From the NCBI RefSeq assembly GCF_014898815.1, contig NW_026515445.1, forward strand, positions 744,001-808,000: DNA of 64,000 nucleotides, given 5' to 3'. Below, piece by piece: positions 30,372 to 44,640 of this stretch. The notes beneath the pieces were generated by a model that was given only the letters and a program-made list of their open reading frames with translations, made no database searches and was not told where the DNA came from. Within the stretch, counting starts at the first letter, position 1. The number at the start of each line of letters is the position of its first letter. This DNA is from Panonychus citri. Lineage: Eukaryota; Arthropoda; Arachnida; Trombidiformes; Tetranychidae. A program made the translations under genes and the position numbers.

Positions 30372-33130
30372 ACCACAATAAAGGTAATGATAAAGATGAT
30401 AAACTTTGCATATACATTTTGCAATATTTATCGATTATCATCAACAATGAATTGCAAACATTAAACTATTGGTTGTTAACAACTTGTAACTACATAGTCT
30501 CAGTAATTGGTAATCAATGGAAACAATTAAATTGGTTGATTGGAATTGGTAAGATAAAGTTCAACTCGAGGATAAGTTTCAGTGGAATTGAAACTTTTCG
30601 ATTCTCCTTTTCTTCATGGGTGTAGTTTCCATGAGGAATAAGATGGAGATCATTATCATCATCATTCTGATCATTTATTCTTACAACATTTAGGCTAACA
30701 GGTTATTTCTTATGAGAATCATCATCTTCATCATTCACTCAGATTCTTTACTTTATCTTCTGAAAAAAACTTTCTCGCCATGAAAATGATTATCTTCATG
30801 AAGATGATTAGAAACAAGATGCGACTTTAACTTATTTTATCATCTTCTCTTCCTCATCATCACTATCTATTTTTTCTGTGTTCTTGGAATCCTTGTGATA
30901 AACGTAGGAAATCATGGGCATGATAAACGAGCAAAGCTTTCAAATGGCATTCATTGAGCTTCTGGTTAAGATGATGAGAAAGTAAAGTTAGGATGGAGAG
31001 AGAGAGAGATGTGACAGAGAAAGATGAGAAGGAGGAGAAAGAGAAGCAAACAAATAGCTGAGAAGAAGAAGAAAAAATAGAAATAAAAAGCCCGAGAGAG
31101 AAATAAAATGAGTGAGAGAGTTGAATGATGACGAGAAAGAATATGAAGATAAAATAGACAGAGATGCGGGTGGAAAAAAGAAAGAGAGATGAACTGAGGT
31201 TAAAGCCAATTGAGTAAGAGTCAAGGGATAAGAAAGAAAGAGAGAGAGAGATGATGATGATGATGATAAGCGCATGAGAGAAGAGGTTAAGGTGAGAGAG
31301 AAAGTTACAGTAGAATCGATTATCGATAAAATCAGATTGAATTTCTTTCTTTCTTTTTCTCTTTTCACTAGAGCTGAAGATGAAAGAGAAGATCAGAGTA
31401 AGACTGGGAGGGAAAAAGAAAGAGAAGTAAGTGAAGTGAAAGAGTTATTCTATCAATCAGCTGGGAGTGTTTCCTTTGCAAGAGAAACAAAAATATTTTC
31501 TTTCCATAACAAAACTAATGAAATTTATTCGAAGGCAAAGAAAATAGACAATTCTGGTTACTCGGCATTTGAATAATCTATTAGTTTATTATCATGGTTG
31601 TAAAATTTTTCCACAAACAAGAATTTAGTCTCTTGACTCTTCACAATTGAGCTCATTTCAATCGCTAAAGAATCGAGATCGAAAAATTTCTGAACATGAA
31701 ATTATGCCCATCATTATGTCGACAAGATGATGTAACAAAAACATGATGATTGTTCCCATGAAACTTCATTTGAAACTTTGATTTTGTTTTTTTTGAAACA
31801 ATGAACTTTTTTCCTCGACTTTATCAAAGTGTTACGCAAATTTAAATTGTTCAATGTAACTCATTTATTATCATGATTGCAAATTCCGGAATCGTTTCAC
31901 TGAGATATTGTATTCATTTTCCACCTTTGGATACAAGCTCATGCTCAGCAGATAAAGTCAACTGAACTTTTTTTATTCTTTTTCTCCATGATATTTTTAT
32001 TCTGTTCATGGAAATTGAACTTTTCTCTATGAAAGAAAAGGATATTTTCCTGTTTTATCCAAACTTTATCTCTCTCTCTCTCTCCATCTTCTCATCATTT
32101 CTTTTCTATTCAATTGAAAACGTTTTATCATCCAATTCTTTTGGACAGAAGCATCATCACCATGAAAGACTCAGATTCATGATGAGGGATGAAGAGGTTC
32201 CTAATATGAGCTAAAGGCAATATTTTCAGGTTAAAGTCAAATGATGAGGAAGAAAAACTATTGAGAGAACTGGGAGTGATGATGAAGAACAAGTTATATA
32301 AGCATCACTTTTCATCCTTCTCCTCATCTTAAGATTCATCTCGTTTTTTTTTGTTCTTTTCCAAAACAGAGAAAGAGAAAAATATTTTTCGATCGATGTT
32401 CTCTTTCTTTCAAATCAATTTCGAGAAAGAGAAAAAGAAAGAAAAAAGACAGAGAAATCCTCGTTCACTTTCATAGACTCATAACATTTACTCACTTACG
32501 ATCATCTGCTTCATCATCATCATCATCATAATCATCATCATCTTCTTTATATGATTTTTCTCCTCATCATTTGACTCACTTTTCTCTCTCTCACTCACTC
32601 ACTCGATCCTTCTCTTACTTTTCCCTCCTTCATCTTCTTCCTTCTTTTCATCATCATCTCATATCTTCTCATCCATGATTCTGTCTTTTTCTTTCTCTCC
32701 CTGTCTTCCTGATCTTCTTCTATTGGTTTATATTCTCTTTCATATATTTTATCATTTCTCTCTCCTTCTTGATTAACTGAAGATGATGAGGATGAAGATG
32801 TAGATGATGGTGAAGAAGAAAAGAGTTTCCAGTAAAATATATTTTCCTTTTCTTTTTTCTTCTACTCTCTTTTTCACCCAAATAGTTGATTCAATCTCAC
32901 AAAACCTTTTTCACCCTCATCACTTCACTCCTCTCATCATCATCATCATCTTTTTCTTCATCCTCTCTCTCTCTCTCTCTCTCTTCATTCCTTTTTCTTT
33001 CTTAACACTTCTTCTCATCTGAAGACACTGTAGAGTATGAGTGGTGCAAATCATTTGCCCAAAGTAATTCCACTTCTCATCAATCCCCGTCTTCATCTCC
33101 ATCCCACCCTGAAACCCACTCCATCCACCT
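30372..33130. other. Gap: purine and pyrimidine blocks
   Basis: 30960-31420 is almost all purine on the plus strand (GAGA and GATGA). 32030-32100 and 32480-33020 are pyrimidine- and ATC-rich. 31560-31980 is plain AT-rich. No gene supported; long ORFs here are low-complexity. Confidence 0.55.
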
Positions 33131-33900
33131 AACCCACTGCAAAAGCCTCAAAAGTTATCTCATCTTAACCATCTTGTTATTCACAATCAAAATCATCTTG
33201 TTAACATATCATATCCATAGACAAAAGCACTTGGATACATATTCAAATGTCATGAATGACAATCATCTGATTGCAATAATAATACAACTTCATCACAATT
33301 TCAACAATTAAATGAGCTAATCAAGACTCGTTATCACTTTCCTTATAATAACAATCAAAGTTAATCACATTAAATCTCATTGTAAACAAAGTTTCAGGTG
33401 AAATTATTAGTTGATTAACTTTAATCGTATTTATAATTTGAATAGAGAAAAAAACAACTCATTCTCTTTCATTTCCTATCATCTTATCATCATTTTCATC
33501 ATCATCATTATCTCATAAACACTACCTAATTGGTTTACCGTTAAATTAGCTAATTGTTCACATCAGTTGATTGTGAATTAACATCTCAACTTTTGGCAAC
33601 AGTTAAATGTCAATAGACTTGAAAATTTGAGCTGCAAACAATTAAGATAATAATATGATAACCTTTAGTGATTAGTAACAGTTAATTAGATTTAATAATC
33701 ACTAATAGACTTTGATGAATGAGGGTCACCATTGGATTTATTGAAATTAGTTAATTCAAATGTTTAATCAGTTGATTAGATTAATGGATTAACCTTCTTG
33801 AGCCTCGTTAATCTGATTTTCAAGAGGTAATGATTTAAACTTTTACTCTAACTGATTGTTGATTTAAATGACTGGTTACTTATAATAAGCCCAGGTAACA
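33131..33900. other. TTAATTG-rich AT block 3
   Basis: GTTAATTAG, CTAATTG and GTTGATTA words, no simple repeats, no ORF. Confidence 0.4.
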
Positions 33901-34878
33901 GAGCGTTGCTATGGTGAATTTATCATTATCTTTGGGATTATCATCATGATGATGCTCATAAAAAGGGATGAGGCTGGAAAAAGTAAAAGTTGTTGAAGTT
34001 AAAGGTGAAAGGGCGGATTTTTTTCCATGAAGGGGAGAGTATAAGATTCAATGTGCTGAGGTTTCCATCATGAAGTAAGAACCACACACACAATTCATTT
34101 TTGGTAGAAAGGTTTTATCTCTGTGGAAGATAAATTTCTGATGATGAAAGATGAGCATAAGCAACAACAACAACAACAACACCAACAGCATGAGAATGAT
34201 GATAAAAAAAGATGAGGATGAGAAAAGGTTAACCAATGAATGGGCTGAAATACTGACAAAATAACCTGTCTTACGCATTCACTTTCATCTAACTTTTTTC
34301 ACTCAATTCTCATCATGATCATCATACTTATCTTCCTGATCATCTTCATCACTAGTAAATATCACATTATATCAGAGAAAGAAAGAAAGAAAGAGAGAGA
34401 GAGACCGGTAGAATATATTTCCTACCAGAATCTCTATTTTTTTCATCATGTTTATCATCCTGTATAATAAAGAGAGGGAAATGATGATGATATTTTCATT
34501 TTCATCCTTATCCTGAATCTCTTTCTTTTTTCTCTTACTTTTTGTCGAGCATCATCTTTTTTTCTTCATGAAACAAATGCTAGAAATATATATTTAACCC
34601 TATCACTATTGGGTTTGGATTAATGTGAGTTTGTAGTTGAAAAATAAAGTCTAGTGTGGTTTAGGATGAGAAAGATGATAAGGATGATGAGGATGAGGAT
34701 GAAGATGAAGAGTGAACAACAACGATTGAGACGTATCCTTGATGCTGTGTAAATAGCTTGTTTATGTAATGCCTTCTCACCCAGTCACACTTTTCCCCTT
34801 CTCAATCTCTCTCTTTATCCTCTTTCTATCTCTCTTTCTTCCGTATCTCTAGAGAGTCAGATGATGAAGAGAAAAAGA

Positions 34879-34881
<3 letters not shown>

Positions 34882-34929
<48 letters not shown>

Positions 34930-35038
34930 GACGAATCTGTGGAAGTGAAAGTGATGGTTAGACTATTGTAACTTGAAGAGAAGCATCGAGATGAAGAGGT
35001 GGGTGGAAGAGGGTAGTGAAGAAGATGAGAATAAGGGT

Positions 35039-35094
<56 letters not shown>
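34882..35094. repeat. Two (GA)n microsatellites
   Basis: GA runs at 34882-34927 and 35046-35094, separated by about 120 bp of purine-biased unique DNA. Confidence 0.95.
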
Positions 35095-35097
<3 letters not shown>

Positions 35098-36525
35098 AAT
35101 TGATGTAAATGGTTTCGAATAAAGGTCAAAAGAGAGCAGAATCGAGAGAGTAGAAGGAGATGATAATGATGAAGATGAAAAAAAGAAGGAAGAAGATAAA
35201 GATGAGAATGATGATGATGTTGCATCAGTTTTATCATCTTTCCATTTCTCCATCATCTTTTCCATCTCTTGAATCTTCATCATTTCTCTTTCTTTTTCCT
35301 TCTTTTCTTTTCCTCATCCTTTTCACCAACAACATTATTTTCTTCCTCTTTTATTGCATCTTCACCGTTTTTTCTTCCTCATCATTTTCATCATCTTTTT
35401 TTGTCTCTCTCTCTCTCTCTTTCTACCTTCATCTTCTCGTACTTTTTTATTATACTTTTCCTCCGCATCCTCATCACTTTCATCTTCATCTCTTACCCAT
35501 TGCTGTTTATAAGCTTTATAATATTGCTTGATCTCACATGGCTTTCAGATAACTTTGACTTGTAAGCTTTATATAACGTTACGTTATATGCTTATCATCC
35601 TTGTCTTCATCCCTTAGCATCCTCATCACCGACGTAGATACTTTCAACTCCCACTCCTTGTAACCAATGGTTACGTTTTCATGAGCATGACAAACGTTTT
35701 CATCTCGATCATTTTTTTTTCTTTTATCACTACAAACGAAATGAGTCCAAAGTGACGAAGGTAGAAAACAAGAAGATGAAAAAAATGATGATCATCATGA
35801 GGAAAACATTAGATCTTTACTTTCTCTTGTGTCTATTTTGTTTTGAACAAATGAGAAAGAGAGAAAAACGAAACCGAAAAATATGATAGAGAATATAAAG
35901 TGATGTCAATGATGAAGATGATTATGAAGATAATGATGATGACCAAAGGGAATGTGATGTAATAGTGAACATAAGCATAACATGTAATATGTAAGATGAG
36001 AAAAAGTTTTGTAATATTTTTCTCAGAATCGATTGTTGATCTTTTCCAATCTTTTCCTTAGAATCTTTTCCCTCAGTTTCACTTTATCATCTTTCTGGTC
36101 ACCAGAAGCATTAGAGAAATGGTTTATCATTCTGTAGATAATAATGTGAAGTGGAACTTATTTTTGATTCATTTCTATTACTTGTAGATTTAATAGTAAA
36201 ACTCATCTTTTTGCATCCATGACCTTGTCGTAGGCCACATTATCGATTGAATCTCTCTCTCTCTCTTCCATAAACTCTTACTGTTCTCTCTGCTAGTCTT
36301 TTCTCCTTTAGGCTTATTCACCACCTCCATTTTTCCCTCCACGAGAAAAAAGTACAAAACAAACTCCCAATGTTGTTAATCTCAATCCCAGTCTAAACTT
36401 ACAGAGATATTCACTTCTTGTCTTCCTGTTTTATCATCATCACTGGGACAAGGAAGAAGCAGAAAGACTTAAGCTACCAGAAAAAAAGATGCTGAGCTAC
36501 CATCAACAGCTTATCATCTTCATCC

Positions 36526-36529
<4 letters not shown>

Positions 36530-36579
<50 letters not shown>
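36530..36579. repeat. (TC)25 microsatellite
   Basis: Uninterrupted TC run of 50 bp. Confidence 0.95.
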
Positions 36580-36581
<2 letters not shown>

Positions 36582-37080
36582 AAACACATAGATATATTGA
36601 TAAAAATTGATCATCACTTGATTCACTTTACTTAATGTCAAATCATCTCTCCTCCATCATCATCCTTACCAAAAGCATAATCATCTCCCGCCTTTTCTTC
36701 ATCTTCATCAAAATGATTTTTCTCATAGGATGCAAATACTATTGAGCATCCATAGCATTATAATCATGATGATGATGATGATAAAGGAAAAAAGGGAGAG
36801 TTGATAATGTTATTTAGTGAATGTGTGTGTTTGTGTGGAGGAGGATGAGGATGAGGAAGATGAAAAAGATGAGGTCGGTTAAAGGTTGGGAAAAGAGAAG
36901 CGGTAAAAATAAAATCTCATTTGATTAGATGAACCATTATTATCATTAGGTTTTCATACCAATCACAACGGGTGACAATGAATCAGTTTTTTCACAGTTA
37001 CATTATCATCCTTATCACTTTTAATCCATCATCCTCATCATCCTCATCATCTTCATCATCTTCATCCCCATCCCAATGTA

Positions 37081-38240
37081 TAACTTTATCACAATTGTTA
37101 AATCAAACAAATGAAAACAACTAATGTGTTTTTTTATCCGAATCAATTGTTACCCGAACTTTTTTTTTCACAAATTGTTGATATTATTTAAATTGATTCA
37201 TTTGATTATTTACTTGATTTGTCATTACAGTTGATTGTTGTTCAAAATCAAATACAACAATCAATTGATCACTTAACAACTTTTCAGCAATCAAATTAAA
37301 ACAAACAATTAACTCCGTCATTCTGATTGTTAACCACAATTATACAATTTTAGTAAACAACATATCAACATCTTAATCATTTACATGTATCAACTTTGTT
37401 ATTAATTAGTTGATTTATCAAGATGATGATCAGTTAATTACAATTAACACTTGAGCGGTTGATGAGTATTACCTAAGGACACAAAAGTGTTAAAAAATTG
37501 ATTAACAAATTGTAAAAGTTGATAGTAACAAAATCAACTAATCAGTTTGTTATCACTTGTTGATTTAATCGTTAATTAACCAAAAAAACTAAACCAATCA
37601 TTAATTAACCTCAACAACAAGAGTCAATCTGATTGCTATCAAATTGATTATTATTATTAACTTAATCATTATGTATTGACACTTAGCACTTGTCACCTCA
37701 GGCTTAATGATAATACAAAAAAAACCGCAACAATTTAAAACTTGAAATGGTTAAACAATTGCTCACCAACAATTAACAGTTAACAATCAACGATTTCCGT
37801 TTACCTTGTAGTTTATTAAACTTATATCAACAAATTAACTTAACTAGATCAAATCACCTTGATATTAATTGTTTGTGTCAACGGAAATCAGCAAGACTTA
37901 GGTTTGGATTTAACAATTAACAATTAACAAATTACTTTTCCCTGGTTGATTAATAATCAGTCATAATATCAACTAATCACAATCAATTTATTAATCAAAA
38001 ACGGAAGTTCCCGATTCGTATCATAATCAAATAAAAGTTAATTAGCCCCAATCATATTTGATTAGTGTCACTTAATTTAGGTTCATTAATTGCTCATTGA
38101 TTATGTTAATGAATCATCATGATTGACAAATTTACTTCTAATGAATATGAAATTTTAATTGTAAGATAATTGAAAATCAATCGATTGACAAATTTACAAG
38201 TTCATTTAATCAGTTCAATTGTTATAAATTTAGGTTAAAA
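37081..38240. other. TTAATTG-rich AT block 4
   Basis: About 1.2 kb with very dense CAATTAAC, TTAATTA, GTTGATT and AATTGTT words. No simple repeats and no ORF. Confidence 0.45.
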
Positions 38241-40110
38241 AATGAAAATGGACCTTTGGTCAAGAGTACCAATGACCTTTTACCTGTTTACTCTGGTGTC
38301 CAGTGTGAAATTGTTGGTCTCAAGTAACCTAACTTGTTGTTTAGCTCAATTGGTTTAAGGTGAAAGGCCATTCCTTAGACTGACCTTTGTCCTTCTGTAA
38401 AGGGCCTTGCCTTAAGGTATTAACTTTGACTGGACCTCATAATGTCCAGGATCCTGTAGTTTGGGTCAGTTTTACCAATCAGATTATTGGCTCTCAACTG
38501 AAAGACAGTTTGGTCCGAATCTTTTTGTTTGTGTTCACTTTTGAAAAGATGGACAAACAAACAAACAAACAAACAAAATTGTAAACAAACAAAAATATAA
38601 ACAAATTTTTCTAAAATTTTTCAAATTCTCTTACCTGTTCTTACCTTTATCAATACTGACCACTTAATTTCATGACTGTAGCTTATCAACTCTTACAATC
38701 TACTGGTCAGTCTGTCCAATATCATACTCAATGGTGACCAACAAAAAGCAAACGATAGTTTCGGCTAAAGAAAAGTTCAGTGCAAGAAAGTCCGATTATC
38801 TTGTAACAATCAATTAATTGTTGATTTCATTGAGTCAAAAATGATGAGCCAATGAACATGAATTAGTAAAGTTGATCAAGTTAATCAACATATACACTTG
38901 ATTGACCGTTAATTGGTCAATTGAATATCACAAAAAAAAGATACAATTAGTTTATGTTGTATTATTTTAATTGTGGTAAACGTTGTTTTTGTATTTATAT
39001 CGGTTAAATTGTTGAATAAATTGTTGTACCTGTTGTATTAGTAGTTGAACCCAAAACCCGTTTCGGGTTTTTTTCTGGTTCAATATATTACTTTTGTTGT
39101 TTGTTGTTTTTGTTGATGAAAAGATTATGATATTAACATTATGAAATCAACCTGAACGATCAAGTTAATAAACAACAGCATCATTAATATCCGCAATCAT
39201 CAATTTCATCATGAAACTGAACAAAAATACCAGGTTAAAGTTGTAACAGGTCATTGCATAGGTGGAGGGATGATGATGATGATTATCATCATTTTAATCA
39301 TTATCACATCACAATGAGTTTAAATATTTAAAGTGTCCAGTCAACTTTATGATCACATTTGAGATTGACCATAATTTTGATTCAAATCAGTTCTGTTTTC
39401 CAATTGTTTGAGTTATATCATTTTCAGGTGATTTTAATTGTTACCTGGTTAAAGATTGTGGTTAATAATTGGATCGCCTCGAGATTAACTTTTCAATTTA
39501 AAATGGAAACAATAAAAACAGGGGGAGAGTTTAACCTTTTCAACAATTAATTAGTTAATTTGGTTGTAATTATGTCAATCAATTGATACGATTAAAAGTC
39601 AGTTGAATGAACAATTGACTTATCATCTAAATTGAGTACGATCACAATACAATTTAATCATTATCATGTTGATTTTGTGATTGAGTTTTTTTGTTCAATT
39701 TCTCGTGAAATATGAATTACATTAAATCAAATTAATTTAACTTATCAATATCAATGGATTAGTTTCTAATTGATCATGTTTCATTGATTGTCCATTGAGA
39801 GTTTTGTTTACAAATCAATCTGCGATTTGGATGGTTAAATGAATCTAAGTTAGTGAAAATGTTATGAATCATGTTGATAAAATCCACTGGTCAGTATCAG
39901 CTGATTGGTTATTTTTATCAAGATACAAGTATATAAACATTGTGTTCAAATCTTGAAACAAAAATCGTTGCAACGAAGTCGTTGCAATGTTAATCTAATC
40001 AATGGAAGAAATTTGATTCGAGAAAAGTTGATTATTGTTATACTTTTAGATTCTAACGTGCTGATAGATCACATGATTGTCGAAAAGTTCTTGGTATTGA
40101 TAGAATGAGA
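38241..40110. other. Mixed AT-rich gap
   Basis: 38241-38550 has more balanced composition with no clear frame. (ACAA)n lies at 38553-38580. A perfect small hairpin AAAACCCG/CGGGTTTT is near 39053-39071, and TTAATTG-rich DNA fills 38800-40110. No gene supported. Confidence 0.45.
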
Positions 40111-41548
40111 ATTCAGATGGAAACTGTAAGAGATCATGATGACCATTTGGTAACCATTTGATTTATTTTTACAGTTATCATAATTTTCTCTCTCTTTCCG
40201 TGAGTTTCTTGTTTCTTTTCCAGGGAAAAAGATTAAGATGAAGATAAAATGATGATGATTATGAGGTAGAAAAAAGAGAGAATAATATCAAAATGCGTTC
40301 GAATCTTTTTTCGGACCTTTTATCGATTTTCTTTTCTTTTTTTTCTCCTCATCTCTCTCTCTCTCTCTTCATCATGTTCTATTTCTCTGTCTTCTCCCTT
40401 TTTACCAAGGCTTCAAGTTCTGTAATCGATCGCCATTACTTCCAGTTATTATTATTGTTGTTGGTGTTGGTGTAGATGTTGATGTTCATATTATTATATA
40501 ACGACAACATGCAACCAGTTCAGTCTTCCAGAAACATGATGAACAGTATCTGTGTGAATGAACAGAGAGCAGCAGCATCAGAATAACATCAACAAAAGGT
40601 ATTGAATACTAGGATAGAGAGAGATCATGAAAAGACAGAGAAATAGACAGAAAAATGGAGAATGATGAAAATGAAGATGAGTCTGTATCTTCATCATCAT
40701 CATGTAGTTTCTGTTGAATTGTGTATCTATTGACCTCCAAACGGTAACAGGGTAAATCTTTTCTTCAGAATTTTTTATCGATCTTTGGTAATCGATTTTT
40801 GTCTTTTTCTTTTTAGCCTCTCAAACTTGAAATGATAAATCAAGGAAGAGAAAAAGAGAGCAAAAGAGAGAGCAAAGGGATGACAGATAGAGACACGATG
40901 ATGTAAATGATGACGATGATGATAAGAGGGGCGAGAAAAATCATGTTATCGCCCTAGTATAATAATAACAACAAGATGATTGGATTATTGCATGATTACG
41001 ATTAATTTCAAGTATGAAAACATATGAGATCAGATTGAATCAAATAATTATGATGATGATTGGAAAGTATTACCAAGGATGATAATTATGTTACAAGATA
41101 CTAAACATAGGAGGTATATTATAAAGATAATGTTGATCATCATCATAATCAACAATTTAGTGTGTGTGTGTTATGTGTATTTGGTTAATTGTGATGATTA
41201 GAGATGAAAAATATTTTTGTTTCAAGCCAAAAAGAGACTTGAATGGTTACTTTCCTTGAAATTAGTGTGACCGTGAACATGGATTAAGATGATGATAAAA
41301 AACTACCTCTACCTGTGTTAACCTGTGTATTTTGTAGTATTATATGTTAGTGACGTTGGAATAGTAAGGAGAAAGGTATGAAAGATGAGAATGATGAGAG
41401 AGAGAGAGAGAAGAAAAAGTTTTCCGATGAGAATAAAGTGCAACGCTAACAGTAACATCATCTTCATGATTCTTTCTTTTCTTAGGATTAAGATGTTGGT
41501 GGGCGTCGGCAATAAGAAGGTTAAGTAATAGGAAAGAGGGTAAGAAAG

Positions 41549-41586
<38 letters not shown>

Positions 41587-42600
41587 TCTTGTTAGTCTTG
41601 GTAACGATATGATTTTGAATCAAGAGTTGAAGGTAACGTTGAAAAGGTTAGAAAAAGAGAGACAAGATAAAGAAGATAAAGAAGACATGATGATAAGTTA
41701 TTAACTAATAAAGTGATGTAATGGTAATGATATGAGTGAGATGATGATTATAAAGACCAAGATAGAGAAACGTTGGTTCGTTACAACGAAACGACTGGTT
41801 GATATTAATAAAATTTTTAAAAATTGAGAGAGAAACAATTATCTCATTACATATTATCGTATGAATTTTATAATAAGATGATTATGATGATGAAAAGGAA
41901 AAGGGGAGGGGTGAGAGAGAAGAAGAGGGAGAAGGAGAGGGAGAGAGTAATTCAGTGGTCATTTCAGTGGGCGTTTGATCTAAGAGAGGGTAAAGTAGTT
42001 TCTTCCTCTTTTTACCTGGTGAAAAAAAAGCGGTGTCAGTGTCCATTAAATGATAGACCCAAAAATTTTGGCTTCTTTTCTTGTTTTCGGGAAGGTGGAT
42101 GATCCTCTTTACATATTCACACACTAGATAATGTTTCCATCTTCATGGTGATCATCATGAAGATAAACACCCTTTTCTTACAAGAGGAACTTTTTATTAC
42201 TAATATTTAGTGATAACTTTTGGTAAGTAGTTGTAGTGAGTACTAACTGACCAGCGAAAATTTCATCTTTCTTTAGAAATAATAATATTCTCTCAATGGA
42301 AAAACCATGAAAAACTCTATCGACCTTAATCCAAATTCATTGGAAACTTTTCATGGTGAGTTGAATATTATTCTTATATAAGAACGATAATCCTGATGGT
42401 CTGGATTGTGGAGGCGCTCTTATCATTATCAGAGTTTTTCTTTATCGAAATCATCATCAATTCATTTATAATGAATAAGAAAACTTTTTTTTCTCCACTC
42501 AGACTTTTCAATTTTATCACATTTCCATGAACTTGTATCTCTATGAGTCTCAGAACTTTTCCCCCTCTCAAGTTACTTACAAATCTTTTTCACTAATCAA
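40111..42600. other. Gap: microsatellite and purine block
   Basis: GATGATGAT and ATCATC runs, (AG)16 at 41551-41583, and purine-rich 41620-41960. ORFs are repeat-driven. Confidence 0.55.
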
Positions 42601-43130
42601 CTTAATAAGGTTAATTTTTCATTCCACTGATATAAGAAAAAAAAAGTTCAGTCTAATCTGAATTCATCATGTCAGTTATAATATCAATAGTTAACTAATT
42701 GTATATAATATGAAGTGAAAAAGTTGATTAAGTAAAAACCATTTATTGTTTTCAGGGTTAATTGTTGTTGATGATTAAATCATCATATTAGTTAAATTGT
42801 TTACAATTTGTTACTTAAAATCACATTGATATTTTTGTTTTGATAAAACGTGTTACCTTTTAAATCATGACAATCATGTTGATATTAAGATGATTAATTG
42901 ATTAATAACCTTGTAATTGTTGTAACAATTTAAATGTTCAATTGAGTTTTAACTTGACCTAAATTGTTTGATATTTAAGTTTTGAAACTTTTGTAAATAA
43001 ATAAAAACAAACTTATTACCATGATTAATAAACAACAAGCCACATTCATCATAAGTGATTAGTTAATTGTGACTGATTTGAATAAGTAATTGAAAGAAAA
43101 GAAGAAAATTATTCTAAATAATTGAGATCA
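42601..43130. other. TTAATTG-rich AT block 5
   Basis: TTAATTGTTGTTGATGATTAAATC and similar words, without long simple repeats or ORFs. Confidence 0.4.
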
Positions 43131-44566
43131 TTATTGCGATTGAACTTGAGATGATGAGGATAATCAGGATTGAGATGAAAATGAAGATGAGGATAAGATG
43201 GAAAAGGGAAGAGGACAAAAGATGATAATTATGTTACCGAGGGTGGAAGTGGATTTTGGCAAATTGAGACTAAGAGAAATGACCTTAGGTCAGAGTGAGA
43301 GAGGAAGAGGCTCATCTTCTTATCATCATATCGGAAGTGTTATGAACGAAAGAATCAGTTATACAGGTGGAGCCACCAGGATCATTGACCCTCTTTCTTT
43401 TTCTCTTTCTTTTCCAGTGACAGGTAAAGTTTTTTTTCTGACCAATAGACTATTGAGAAAGAGATGATCATCTAATTTATTTTAGCTCATCTCCATCTTC
43501 ATAATTTCTTCATCATTCTCATGATTATCTTCAACTGGGCATATCCTTAGAGCGAGAAGATGAGGATGAAAAAGAAGAAGAAAAATTAACCAGATTCTTT
43601 CGCCTCTTTCTTTCTCTCTTTCGCACTTCAGAACCTTTTTCTTTCTATTAATCTGTCTTTACCTTCTCTTCCTTTTTTAATCATCATCATCATCATCATC
43701 TTATTATACTCTCTTTCTGCCGACCCTCTCTTTCTTTTTCTCTTTTATTCTTTTTCATTGAGAAGAAAAAAAAAGAAGAAGAAAAAACCTGAAGAAAGAT
43801 GGAATCTTATCTTTTATTTTCTCTTTCTTTTCTTCTTTTACCTTACGTCTCTCTGTCTTTCTCTTCTTTCTTTCCACACTTGAGTTGATTCTTTTCCCTT
43901 TCTCTCATCATCTTCATCATCCTTATCATCTCTTTCTCTGCCTCTTTCTCTTATCATTGGCACATTTTTTCAATCGTATCCAAATCTAACCTGTCTACAT
44001 ATTTCTTATCTTCTCTTTCTTTCAAATGTCTGTCTATTTACCTTTCTTAAAAACGAAAGAGAAGAAAAAAGAGAGAGAGAGAGAGATGAAGATAAGGATA
44101 ATAAAGATGAAGGATGAAAACAAAATATCAAGAAAAAAAACAAAAAAAGTTTTATTTTCATACGAAAGTTTATGTTGAGTTTGTTGGAGAAACAAAATTA
44201 GCCTAAAAATACAAATAACTTTCATCAACAATTTAGAGAGTTGGAGCTTGATTTAGCTTTTTACATAGACAAACATGATTATCATTCATTTAAAACTTTA
44301 ATCATCTTCTTCATGAAGATAATCATCATGATTATTAAGAGAATATAAGTTGAGAAGAAGATTCGAAAAAAAAATTTCTAAAACAAACTGAATTTCTCAA
44401 AGAAAACTTTTTCCGTTTTCTTTTTTGTTCTAACTTTAGGTTTAAGTTCGTCGATCTTTCTTTTATCATCATCCAAGATTCTGCGCATCGTTTTGATTTT
44501 ATTCATCAATCACATCTTCATCTTCATCATCATAAGAGATTAAGAAAGGAAGAAAAAAGGAAGAAA

Positions 44567-44631
<65 letters not shown>

Positions 44632-44640
44632 TTTTAATTT
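43131..44640. other. Gap: purine/pyrimidine block ending in (GA)n
   Basis: TTTCTC-rich 43590-44040, (ATC)7 near 43681, then (GA)27 at 44571-44625. The 89-codon ORF at 43198 looks chance-level. Confidence 0.5.
44571..44625. repeat. (GA)27 microsatellite
   Basis: Uninterrupted GA run of 55 bp. Confidence 0.95.

Larger units (their letters stand above)
33901..37080. other. Gap: microsatellite block with three long GA/TC runs
   Basis: (GA)23 at 34882-34927, (GA)24 at 35046-35094, (TC)25 at 36530-36579, (CAA)n near 34165, and GATGAT/ATCATC throughout. A 9-bp-arm palindrome ATATAACGT-T-ACGTTATAT lies at 35571-35589. Alternating purine (34680-35230) and pyrimidine (35230-35500) segments. No gene. 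Confidence 0.6.

Noticed and set aside
34857..35237. A 126-codon minus-strand ORF
   Set aside because: Translation of two GA/TC microsatellites and GATGAT repeats.
39053..39071. GC-rich hairpin followed by T-run, like a bacterial terminator
   Set aside because: The context is eukaryotic, no gene ends nearby, and one short hairpin is expected by chance in this length.
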